DNA of 64,000 bases. Source: CBDFKK01 sp965248815 (lineage in GTDB: Bacteria; Pseudomonadota; Alphaproteobacteria; SMXP01). Both the position numbers and the translations under genes were made by a program. The DNA is taken from contig CBDFKK010000008.1 of NCBI GenBank assembly GCA_965248815.1, positions 806,001 to 870,000 of the forward strand. The letters run 5' to 3'. This document shows positions 1 to 7,243 of the stretch, one piece after another (position 1 is the first letter of the stretch; each line of letters opens with the position of its first letter). The notes beneath the pieces were generated by a model, which was not told where the DNA came from, searched no databases, and saw only the letters and a program-made list of their open reading frames with translations.

Positions 1-186
1 ACGCTGAAGGTTGCGGGCACAGGCGGCGCGGGCACCATCGCAGCCAATACACTAGAGGCGTCCACGGTCGACCTCGCTGACGAGTTCACGGGTCTCATAA
101 AGACACAACGAGCTTACTCGGCTTCAACCAAGATCATAACGACCGCAGACGAGATGCTTGAAGAGCTGATCAGGATCAAGCGCTAG
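1..186 (+). CDS. flgE: Flagellar hook protein FlgE, C-terminal end (partial)
   Basis: This open frame enters from the left edge and ends at TAG 184-186, leaving about 61 residues. The tail has the FlgE/F/G family C-terminal signature: a stretch like VDLADEFTGLIKTQRAYSA, then KIITTADEMLEELI. That helix packs in the D0 core of the flagellar hook and rod. The hook protein is favoured over the rod proteins because flgE lies beside sciP and the fliF operon in Caulobacter, and a sciP remnant and fliF follow here. The N-terminus and start lie outside the window. FlgF or FlgG cannot be fully excluded from this short tail. Confidence 0.8.
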   Translation, partial: TLKVAGTGGAGTIAANTLEASTVDLADEFTGLIKTQRAYSASTKIITTADEMLEELIRIKR

Positions 187-297
187 CACGAAACGGTGGG
201 CGTTTGAATTGAGAGGTGGCTCGGGAAATCTGCACAGTTGAGATAAGTGGAATTTTGGCCTGTAGGCGGCATGATCGCCGGCAACAGGAGATCCACT

Positions 298-609
298 ATG
301 GCAAGACGACCACGTCGCAATCATACACCTGCGTTCAAGTCGAAGGTGGCCCTTGCGGCCGTTCGCGGTGAGCAGACATTGGGAGAACTCGCTCAGCAGT
401 TTGATGTTCATCCTAACCAGATCAAGCAATGGAAAGATCAGCTCCTTGAGGGTGCAGCGGGTGTTTTTGGGCGGGAGGGTAAATCACCGCTGCCTGCACC
501 CCGTGTTGATGTGAAGAGGCTCCATGCCAAGATTGGGGAGCTGACGCTTGAGAATGATTTTTTAGGCGATGCGCTCACCAAGGCGGGATTGCCGAGCGCA
601 AGAAAATGA
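298..609 (+). CDS. IS3-family transposase OrfA
   Basis: This 103-residue basic protein has an N-terminal helix-turn-helix (roughly residues 8-50, with the LGELAQQFDVHPNQIKQWK pattern). It is followed by a leucine-zipper-like helix near 75-95, the usual OrfA layout for DNA binding and oligomerisation. The ATG at 298 is chosen because AGGAG precedes it by about 9 bases; an in-frame GTG at 247 would add residues that look like inverted-repeat sequence. The stop overlaps the orfB ATG (ATGA), so OrfB may be made by coupling or by a -1 frameshift. No canonical A6G slippery run is seen at the junction. Confidence 0.85.
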   Translation: MARRPRRNHTPAFKSKVALAAVRGEQTLGELAQQFDVHPNQIKQWKDQLLEGAAGVFGREGKSPLPAPRVDVKRLHAKIGELTLENDFLGDALTKAGLPSARK

Positions 610-1436
610 TCGACCGCAAACATAAACTCTCGCTCAGCCGTCAGGCCAAGGCGCTCAAGATCAGCCGGGGCAGCGTCTATTATCAGCCCCGTCCCGTATC
701 GGTCGGTGATCTGGCACTGATGCGCCGGATTGATGAATTGCATCTCGACTATCCCTTTGCAGGCAGCAGGATGCTGCAGGGACTATTGCTTGGTGAAGGA
801 TACAAGGTTGGCCGCCTGCACGTCACAACACTGATGAAGCGTATGGGGCTTGAGGCTATTTATCGCCGCCCGAACACGTCCAAGCCTGCACCGGGCCACA
901 AAATCTATCCCTATCTGTTGCGTAAGCTGCCGGTCACCCAACCCAATCAGGTCTGGGCGATGGATATCACCTACATTCCAATGGCACGGGGCTTTGTTTA
1001 TCTGGCCGCAGTGGTTGACTGGTTCAGCCGGCGTGTCCTGTCCTGGCGGCTCTCTATCACACTGGAAGCAGACTTTTGCATTGAAGCCGTTGAAGAAGCA
1101 CTGGCCCGTTACGGTAAGCCGGACATCTTCAACACCGATCAGGGCTCGCAGTTTACCTCCATCGCTTTCACACAAATCCTGAAGGATGCTGAAATCGCCA
1201 TCAGCATGGATGGCAAGGGAGCGTGGCGGGACAATGTCTTTGTTGAACGGCTGTGGCGCACGGTCAAATACGAGGAGGTCTATCTGCATGCCTATGGCAA
1301 TGTTCCACAAGCCCGAGCCGCCCTCGGCAAATATTTGGTCTTTTACAACACCAAGAGACCGCATTCATCGCTTGACCGCCAGACACCCGATCAGGCTTAC
1401 TTCAACGTGCTGCAACCAATCCCGGTCGCGGCATAA
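606..1436 (+). CDS. IS3-family transposase OrfB (DDE integrase core)
   Basis: The 276-residue protein carries an HTH_21-like N-terminal region and an rve integrase core. The catalytic triad is visible: first Asp in WAMDITYIP (about residue 119), second Asp in FNTDQGSQFTS (about 178), and Glu in NVFVERLWRTVKYEEVY (about 214). The end WKxx-like KRPHSSLDRQTPDQAY is typical of the family. The reading frame is intact, so the element could still be active. The TAA at 1434-1436 is in frame with the downstream sciP remnant, and no start codon of the usual kind lies between them. Confidence 0.9.
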   Translation: MIDRKHKLSLSRQAKALKISRGSVYYQPRPVSVGDLALMRRIDELHLDYPFAGSRMLQGLLLGEGYKVGRLHVTTLMKRMGLEAIYRRPNTSKPAPGHKIYPYLLRKLPVTQPNQVWAMDITYIPMARGFVYLAAVVDWFSRRVLSWRLSITLEADFCIEAVEEALARYGKPDIFNTDQGSQFTSIAFTQILKDAEIAISMDGKGAWRDNVFVERLWRTVKYEEVYLHAYGNVPQARAALGKYLVFYNTKRPHSSLDRQTPDQAYFNVLQPIPVAA

Positions 1437-1499
1437 CAGGGGCTGAAATCCACTTATCCGCAGTCCGAAAGTTGTTCAAACAAACCGAACCACCTCTGG

Positions 1500-1637
1500 C
1501 TGCTGACGCTCGACGAGGCATGCGATCGCTACAAGTTGACGGTTGAAGAGTTTCTGGCATGGCAAAAGGCCATCGACAAACATGGTCTTCCTGGTCTTCG
1601 GGCGACTCGGATTCAGCAATATCGGATTTCCGATTAA
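1500..1637 (+). pseudogene. sciP: sciP (DUF1153) remnant, N-terminal half lost at the IS junction
   Basis: The frame reads LLTLDEACDRYKLTVEEF, then LAWQKAIDKHGLPGLRATR, and ends IQQYRISD before TAA 1635-1637. This matches the C-terminal half of SciP/DUF1153, the small helix-turn-helix cofactor that binds CtrA and blocks its activation of flagellar and cell-cycle promoters. A normal SciP is about 90 residues; only about 45 remain. The missing half (ending in a VRGG-like stretch) is not on the left side of the IS, where flgE stops only 24 bases before it. There is no ATG, GTG or TTG start between the orfB stop and this segment. Either the gene is dead or an intact copy lies elsewhere. Confidence 0.75.
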
Positions 1638-1879
1638 CCAGTCGCACTTTGATTGACCAAGCATTTCGGCCGGTTATAGTGAAAATTTTCGGCGAACTTT
1701 TTTCAAATCATTAGCAATTTTTACACCCAGAGCTGGGCAAAATCTGCCTATGCCTAACGGCAAAGTCTCAAGGGAGTTTGCTTCCTTTCAACAACAAAAA
1801 CTTGCGTCGGTGACCTCAAACTAACCGATCGAGAATAGTTGGGGAAGTGGTCGAGTTTTGTGAGTTCTGAGTACTAGGG
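1638..1879 (+). promoter_or_regulatory. Leader between sciP remnant and fliF
   Basis: This 242-base AT-richer gap has no open frame of note and should hold the fliF promoter. In Caulobacter the fliF operon is a CtrA-activated class II promoter. The only TTAA-type half site seen is TTAACCA starting at 1635, overlapping the sciP stop, and no clean TTAA-N7-TTAA pair was found. No sigma-54 motif (TGGCAC-N5-TTGC) is visible. Read-through from the upstream IS is possible. Confidence 0.4.
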
Positions 1880-3550
1880 GTGTCAGGGTTGCTCAACGTT
1901 CTTCGAAGCCTGGGTCTGGTCAGACTGGGCACTATCATCGGCGTGACTACAGCGGTCATGATCGGCCTTTTGCTGATCATTCTTCGCCTGTCGACGCCGC
2001 CCATGTCCTTGCTCTATTCCGGGCTCGATTACAACGAAGCCGGCAGCATCATGGAACGACTCGAGCAGCAAGACGTGCCGTACCGGGTTGACGGCAACGG
2101 AACCATGATCTTTGCGCCCAACGACCAGGTCTTGAAACTCCGCATGGATCTCGCCGGAGACGGCCTGCCGTCGGGCGGCTCGGTCGGCTACGAAATATTC
2201 GATAATATGGACGCGCTGGGCACGACCAGCTTTATGCAAAACCTAAATCATTTGCGGGCCCTCGAAGGCGAGCTGTCGCGGACCATCACATCTTTGGCGT
2301 CCATCGATACTGCCCGGGTCCATCTGGTTATTCCCGAGCGGTCTTTGTTCGGCCAAGACAAAATCGAACCGACCGCCTCCATCGTAGTTGGAGCGCGGCG
2401 CAGCCAAATTGGCCCACAACAAATCGCTTCCATTCAAAACCTCGTTTCTTCGGCTGTGCCTGGCCTTTCCCCCGGGAAGGTGTCAATCGTCGATAATCAA
2501 GGACGGCTCTTGGCCAGCGCGGCTAGTGAAGACAATGAAATGAACCTTGCGGGCACGTTGCAAGACAAGAACTCTGCATTCGAAGATCGGATCCGCCGGC
2601 AAGTCCATGATATTGTTGCCAGTGTCGTCGGACCACAAAGTGTACGAGTTCAAGTTTCCGCCGAGGTCGATTTTAGCCGCGTCGTGCAACAGTCGGAAAT
2701 CTATGACCCCGATGGCCAGGTCGTCCGGTCGACCCAGACGATAGAAGAGACGTCCAATGACGTCGAACGGCAAAGTACGGAAGGCGTAAGTGTTACGAAC
2801 AACTTGCCCGAACCCGCCGATTCCAATGCCGGCAACGCGCGCACGTCGTCCAATAACAATCGGCTGGAAGAAACCGTCAATTTCGAAATCTCGCGAACCA
2901 GCACGACGGAGACACAGGAAGCCGGCCGCGTTCAACGGCTGTCCGTCGCCGTGGTGGTCGATGGTTCCTACAATGAAGAGGCCGATGGCACCTCGACATA
3001 TGTGCCGCGCAGCGAAGAGGAAATGACACGGATTACGACGCTCGTTAAGTCTTCAATAGGATTTGACGAAGTGCGTGGCGACACGGTCGATGTCCTCAAT
3101 CTTGCGTTCTTGCGTGCTGAGCCCCCGGAGGAAGTTGAGGAGGCCGGTGGCTTTATGGGTTTGAATAAAGAAGACTTCATGCGCATTGGCGAAATCGTTG
3201 CGGCGATTATCGTTGGCGTCATTCTTCTCCTCGTCTTCCGCACCGCATTATCGCGCGCAGGCGGCGATGGGCAGGCTATCGAGACAGCCGGAGGCGCACG
3301 TGCGGAAGGGGAACAAGCTCAACTCGCAGCCCCGGCAGCCGACGGCACACAAGCCGCGCCCCAAGCGATCGCGGCGCGGGCGCCGGGAGCGCCCCCACTC
3401 CCTTTACCAGCACCGTCGGGGCCTCAAATTGACATCGCCCAAATCGAGGGCCGGGTGAAAGAGATGTCGGTCAAGAAAATCGGCGAACTCGTTCAAGCAC
3501 ATCCGGACGAATCGATTGCGATTTTACGTAGCTGGCTACACGAAGCATGA
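1880..3550 (+). CDS. fliF: Flagellar MS-ring protein FliF
   Basis: FliF builds the inner-membrane MS ring of the flagellar basal body, the base for the export gate and the FliG rotor. The 556-residue product has a first membrane helix at about 18-37, a YscJ/FliF ring-building region to about 215, a FliF C-domain, and a second membrane helix near 434-456. The C-terminal tail (about 525-556, ending AILRSWLHEA) is the FliG-binding segment. Length is normal. The GTG start gives the family N-terminus MSGLLNVLRSLG. It heads a collinear block with fliG 11 bases downstream. Confidence 0.95.
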   Translation: MSGLLNVLRSLGLVRLGTIIGVTTAVMIGLLLIILRLSTPPMSLLYSGLDYNEAGSIMERLEQQDVPYRVDGNGTMIFAPNDQVLKLRMDLAGDGLPSGGSVGYEIFDNMDALGTTSFMQNLNHLRALEGELSRTITSLASIDTARVHLVIPERSLFGQDKIEPTASIVVGARRSQIGPQQIASIQNLVSSAVPGLSPGKVSIVDNQGRLLASAASEDNEMNLAGTLQDKNSAFEDRIRRQVHDIVASVVGPQSVRVQVSAEVDFSRVVQQSEIYDPDGQVVRSTQTIEETSNDVERQSTEGVSVTNNLPEPADSNAGNARTSSNNNRLEETVNFEISRTSTTETQEAGRVQRLSVAVVVDGSYNEEADGTSTYVPRSEEEMTRITTLVKSSIGFDEVRGDTVDVLNLAFLRAEPPEEVEEAGGFMGLNKEDFMRIGEIVAAIIVGVILLLVFRTALSRAGGDGQAIETAGGARAEGEQAQLAAPAADGTQAAPQAIAARAPGAPPLPLPAPSGPQIDIAQIEGRVKEMSVKKIGELVQAHPDESIAILRSWLHEA

Positions 3551-3561
3551 GATTGATTTAG

Positions 3562-4593
3562 ATGGCCGGAATACAACTTAAACAAATAGACGATCCGCGG
3601 CAGCTGCCAGGTGCCGAGAAGGCCGCAATAATTCTTCTCGCACTCGGTGAAGAGCACGGATCCGCGCTTTGGGCGCTCATGGATGAAGAGGAACTCAAAG
3701 AGATTTCTCAAATCATGTCCAACTTGGGCGCTGTCAATCCGAGCCTAACCGAAAAGCTGATGGTCGAGTTCGCTTCGCAGATGTCGTCTGCTGGCTCGCT
3801 GATGGGATCATATGAGTCAACTGAACGGCTGCTTGCCCAATTTCTCGACGGTGACAAGGTGGGCGGGGTCATGGAGGAAATCCGTGGGCCAGCCGGACGC
3901 ACCATGTGGGACAAGCTGGCCAATGTCAGCGAAGCCGTACTCGCAAACTATTTGAAGAACGAATATCCCCAGACGGTTGCCGTTGTGCTGTCCAAGATTA
4001 AACCCGATCACGCCGCCCGGGTGCTCGGCGTACTTCCAGAAGATTTTGGGCTCGAATGCGTGCAGCGCATGCTCCAAATGGAGACAGTGCAAAAAGATAT
4101 CCTCGACAACATAGAAAAGACGCTCAAAACAGAATTCATGTCGAATCTTGCGCGCACCAACAAGCAAGATGCGCACGAGCTCATGGCTGAAATCTTCAAT
4201 AATTTCGACCGGCAAACGGAAAGCCGCTTTCTCGCCTCCTTGGAGGAGCGCGATCGCGACGCGTCCGACCGCATCAAGGCCCTGATGTTCATCTTTGAAG
4301 ACCTCGCCAATCTTGATCCGAGCGGCGTCCAGACACTGCTTCGTGCAGTCGAGAAAGACAAATTGGCTATCGCGCTTAAAGGCGCATCGGACACAGTGAG
4401 AGACCTTTTCTTTTCAAACATGTCCGAACGGGCCGCAAAAATACTACGGGAAGATATGGAGAATATGGGACCAATCCGACTCAAGGATGTCGACGAATCC
4501 CAGACCGGCATGGTGAACATTGCAAAAGACTTAGCAGCCAAGGGCGAGATCATGATGGCCAATAACAAAGGGGACGAAGAACTCGTTTACTAA
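3562..4593 (+). CDS. fliG: Flagellar motor switch protein FliG
   Basis: FliG is the rotor protein that couples the stator to the C-ring. The 343-residue chain has N, middle and C domains of normal size. The torque helix is recognisable in RIKALMFIFEDLANLD (about residues 234-249), followed by a helix rich in alternating charges. The N-terminal part that binds FliF starts near residue 15 (PGAEKAAIILLALGEEHGS). The start ATG follows fliF by 11 bases. No damage is visible, so the switch complex appears intact despite lesions in other flagellar genes here. Confidence 0.95.
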   Translation: MAGIQLKQIDDPRQLPGAEKAAIILLALGEEHGSALWALMDEEELKEISQIMSNLGAVNPSLTEKLMVEFASQMSSAGSLMGSYESTERLLAQFLDGDKVGGVMEEIRGPAGRTMWDKLANVSEAVLANYLKNEYPQTVAVVLSKIKPDHAARVLGVLPEDFGLECVQRMLQMETVQKDILDNIEKTLKTEFMSNLARTNKQDAHELMAEIFNNFDRQTESRFLASLEERDRDASDRIKALMFIFEDLANLDPSGVQTLLRAVEKDKLAIALKGASDTVRDLFFSNMSERAAKILREDMENMGPIRLKDVDESQTGMVNIAKDLAAKGEIMMANNKGDEELVY

Positions 4594-4633
4594 AGATCGC
4601 AACTAAATTGGGCAAGAACTCAAACGGAAGATA

Positions 4634-5296
4634 ATGAGCGAATCGATAAAAAAATTTGATTTTGGTACGGAGTTTAACTTCGGCAATGGCTCTTCGGATG
4701 GAAACAGGACCATGCCAAAGACCAGTTTTACTGTCGAAGAAGCTGAACAAATTCGTGCCGACTCTTTTGCGGAGGGTGAACGATCGGCGCTTGCCCGGGC
4801 CGCCGAAGCAAGTTCTCAAGCTCTAGATGAAATCGGTTCTCAACTCAGCCACTTACTGAATGAGCTCGACGCTCGATCGCTGCAATATAAGAGTCAGGCG
4901 GCAGAACTTGCATTGTTGACAAGTCAAAAGCTAGCCGCAACCGCAATCGCCAATCACCCGATTTCGGAAATTGAAGCCGCCGTCAATGAATGTATCGAAA
5001 TGCTTCCCCAGGAACCGAAACTTATTGTCACGGTTGCCGATAAACTCTTGGAATCAATTAAACCCCGCCTGATTGAAGCCGCTCATAGTCAAGGCTTCGA
5101 AGGTAAGTTGGTGGTGAACGGTCAAGAAGAATTTATGCCAACACAATGCTCAATCGAATGGGCGAGCGGCGGGCTCAAACGCGACATGGGCGATCTGCAA
5201 ACGACGGTCGAAGAAATAGCTCAACGCCGGCTACAAGCAGAGAGCGATGTTATCGATCAACCCGATCTATTGCAATTCAAGGCGAGCGACGGTTAG
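4634..5296 (+). CDS. fliH: Flagellar export regulator FliH (FlbE type)
   Basis: This 220-residue protein sits between fliG and fliN, the position of flbE (the FliH equivalent) in the Caulobacter fliF operon. FliH dimers hold the FliI ATPase and link it to the C-ring. The sequence is weakly conserved: a short acidic and aromatic N-terminus (KFDFGTEFNF), a long helical middle (about 40-110, heptad-like), and a C-terminal alpha/beta region (about 115-200) like the V-ATPase E-subunit fold of FliH. Assignment rests mainly on position and this layout. Confidence 0.8.
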   Translation: MSESIKKFDFGTEFNFGNGSSDGNRTMPKTSFTVEEAEQIRADSFAEGERSALARAAEASSQALDEIGSQLSHLLNELDARSLQYKSQAAELALLTSQKLAATAIANHPISEIEAAVNECIEMLPQEPKLIVTVADKLLESIKPRLIEAAHSQGFEGKLVVNGQEEFMPTQCSIEWASGGLKRDMGDLQTTVEEIAQRRLQAESDVIDQPDLLQFKASDG

Positions 5297-5372
5297 CCGC
5301 CATACTCCGAACAATTCGGACTGGGCAACGCCATCAAACGTCAGAAGTTAGAACTACCCGGGAGACTTAGAA

Positions 5373-5807
5373 ATGGCCGAAGAAGAAGTCGCGGAAGGTG
5401 CCGAAGGCACTGAAGTTGCGGAAACCGATGACTCCGCAGAAGGCACCAATGTCGAATTTTCAGACCTGGCCGACGATGCAGGCGCGGCCGGTGGAGTTTT
5501 GCCTCCCGCTACAGTCGAAGCAGACGACACAGCCGAGGTTGCGGACGACCATAGTCGCAGTGCGTCGGATCTCGAAGCCGTTTTTGATGTGCCTGTCAAT
5601 ATTTCCGCCGTGCTCGGCAAGACCCGTCTAGAGGTGAGCTCACTACTTAATCTCACTCGCGGCGCTGTCATCGAACTCGACCGCAAAGTAGGCGAAGCCA
5701 TCGACATTTATGTCAACGACAGGCTTATCGCACGGGGCGAAGTCGTGCTTGTTGAAGAAAAGCTCGGCGTCACGATGACAGAAATCATTCAGTCTGATCG
5801 CCAATAG
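5373..5807 (+). CDS. fliN: Flagellar motor switch protein FliN
   Basis: FliN forms the bottom of the C-ring with FliM and receives FliH. The 144-residue protein has an acidic, Ala/Glu/Asp-rich N-terminal tail (about 1-65), then a SpoA/SurfAcAn domain (about 68-140). Family landmarks include VPVNISAVLGKTRLEVSSLL, the LTRGAVIELDRKVGEAIDIY segment, and VNDRLIARGEVVLVEEKLGV. The acidic tail is longer than in enterobacterial FliN, which is common in alphaproteobacteria. The start ATG lies 76 bases after fliH and 33 bases before flbD. Confidence 0.95.
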   Translation: MAEEEVAEGAEGTEVAETDDSAEGTNVEFSDLADDAGAAGGVLPPATVEADDTAEVADDHSRSASDLEAVFDVPVNISAVLGKTRLEVSSLLNLTRGAVIELDRKVGEAIDIYVNDRLIARGEVVLVEEKLGVTMTEIIQSDRQ

Positions 5808-5839
5808 CGGCAAAGAATTAGAACAAGAGGTAAATAAAA

Positions 5840-7216
5840 ATGCGGCTCCTAATTGTCGGCTCACTTGGCGGCCAGCTCAGCACCGCAACAAAAATGGCCA
5901 TGGATCGCGGCGCAAAGGTGGCGCAGGTCAATGGTCCAACTGAAGCTCTCGTTGCATTGCGGGCGGGCCAAGGCGCAGACCTTTTGATGGTCGATGTCGA
6001 GCAAGACATCGCAGAACTCATTGTAGATCTTCAAAAAGAGCGCATCTTTGTTCCGGTTGTCGCGTGCGGCATCGGCACGGATGCGCAAGCGGCCGTCGAC
6101 GCCATTCGTGCCGGCGCTAAAGAATATATCCCCCTGCCCCCCGACGCCGATCTGATCGCCGCCGTTCTGGAAGCTGTCGCCGAAGACAAGCATCAACTAA
6201 TTTATGCCGATCCGACAATGAAGTCGGTCGTTACCCTCGCCGATCAAGTCGCTCCGAGCGATGCGAGTCTTCTTATTTCCGGAGAATCGGGAACGGGTAA
6301 AGAGGTTCTTGCCAGTTATGTTCACCACAAATCGTCGCGCGCCGACCAACCCTTTATTTCGGTCAATTGCGCAGCCATCCCGGAAAATCTCTTGGAATCG
6401 GAACTGTTCGGGCATGAAAAAGGCGCATTTACAGGCGCCATAGCCCGGCGCATCGGTAAGTTTGAGGAAGCCGATGGCGGCACCCTTCTGCTCGATGAGA
6501 TCAGCGAAATGGATTATCGCCTTCAGGCCAAACTCCTGCGCGCGCTTCAAGAGCGCATAATTGACCGCGTCGGCGGCGGCAAACCCATCAAAGTCGATAT
6601 CCGCGTGATCGCAACGACAAATCGCGATCTCATCGACGAAGTCAAGAACGGTAAGTTTAGGGAAGACCTTCTATATCGGCTCAATGTTGTAAATCTAAAA
6701 ATTCCGCCGCTGCGCGAGCGACCTGCCGATATTCTGACATTGGCCAATCACTTTATCGAAAAATATGCCGAAGCCAACGGCATGCCCGCCCGGCCGCTAT
6801 CGCAAAGCGCCTCCGAACATATCACCGGTCATTACTGGAAAGGCAACGTGCGCGAGCTCGAAAACACGATGCACCGCGCCGTGTTACTTGCAACAGGTGA
6901 CCAAATCGATGACGCAGCCATTCGTCTGCCCGATGGCAGCCCAGTCGACGATTCGATTTCCGATTTGACTCGCGGACCGGCGGCTCATGCCGCAGCGGCG
7001 GCCCAGTACGCAACCAATGAATTGGTCGGTAAAACCGTTGCGGAAGTGGAGCGAGATCTCATTTTGCAAACACTCGATCACTGCCTCGGCAACCAAACCC
7101 ATGCAGCAAACATTCTGGGCATTTCGATCCGTACTCTGAGGAATAAGCTTAAACTATATACGGAAGAAGGGATTCCCGTTCCTGTCCCCGGTGAATTGCG
7201 TAGTCAAAGTATTTAA
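5840..7216 (+). CDS. flbD: Sigma-54 dependent flagellar regulator FlbD
   Basis: FlbD is an AAA+ enhancer-binding protein that turns on sigma-54 class III/IV flagellar genes and represses fliF. The 458-residue chain has a receiver-like N-domain (1-115) that is degenerate: the usual acidic pair after the first strand is replaced by GSLGG, and the Lys of the last strand is lost (YIPLP). Asp52 remains. The AAA+ core shows Walker A GESGTGKE (148-155), the sigma-54 loop GAFTGA (195-200) and a Walker B DEISEMD. A Fis-type helix-turn-helix lies near 415-440. The degenerate receiver fits FlbD, which is controlled by FliX rather than by classical phosphorylation. No fliX was seen here. Confidence 0.93.
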   Translation: MRLLIVGSLGGQLSTATKMAMDRGAKVAQVNGPTEALVALRAGQGADLLMVDVEQDIAELIVDLQKERIFVPVVACGIGTDAQAAVDAIRAGAKEYIPLPPDADLIAAVLEAVAEDKHQLIYADPTMKSVVTLADQVAPSDASLLISGESGTGKEVLASYVHHKSSRADQPFISVNCAAIPENLLESELFGHEKGAFTGAIARRIGKFEEADGGTLLLDEISEMDYRLQAKLLRALQERIIDRVGGGKPIKVDIRVIATTNRDLIDEVKNGKFREDLLYRLNVVNLKIPPLRERPADILTLANHFIEKYAEANGMPARPLSQSASEHITGHYWKGNVRELENTMHRAVLLATGDQIDDAAIRLPDGSPVDDSISDLTRGPAAHAAAAAQYATNELVGKTVAEVERDLILQTLDHCLGNQTHAANILGISIRTLRNKLKLYTEEGIPVPVPGELRSQSI

Positions 7217-7243
7217 TGCGGGGCGAGTGGATGGGGAAGAGTT

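Larger units (their letters stand above)
210..1498 (+). mobile_element. IS3-family insertion sequence (two-ORF, DDE transposase)
   Basis: The element carries orfA and orfB, overlapping by ATGA. Its ends are imperfect inverted repeats. An outer pair AGAGGTGGYTCGG lies at 212-224 and, inverted, at 1485-1497. An inner pair sharing GATAAGTGGA lies at about 242-251 and 1449-1458. The exact ends are uncertain: the outer pair shows no clear target duplication, while ends at 239/1461 would give AGT on both sides. The outer choice is preferred because sciP-like coding sequence starts right after 1498. Missing duplications and the loss of the front of sciP fit a deletion next to the insertion. Transcription points toward fliF. 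Confidence 0.85.

Noticed and set aside
783..1364. 193-codon minus-strand ORF inside the IS
   Set aside because: Antisense shadow of transposase orfB, which has a full DDE triad on the plus strand.
236..1464. AGT on both sides of 239-1461 as a target-site duplication
   Set aside because: Only three bases, chance is 1 in 64. The outer inverted repeats and the sciP junction favour wider ends, so it is noted but not used to set the boundary.
1635..1660. CtrA box at TTAACCAGTCG near the sciP stop
   Set aside because: Only one half site matches; the expected second TTAA at spacing 7 is absent (CACT instead).
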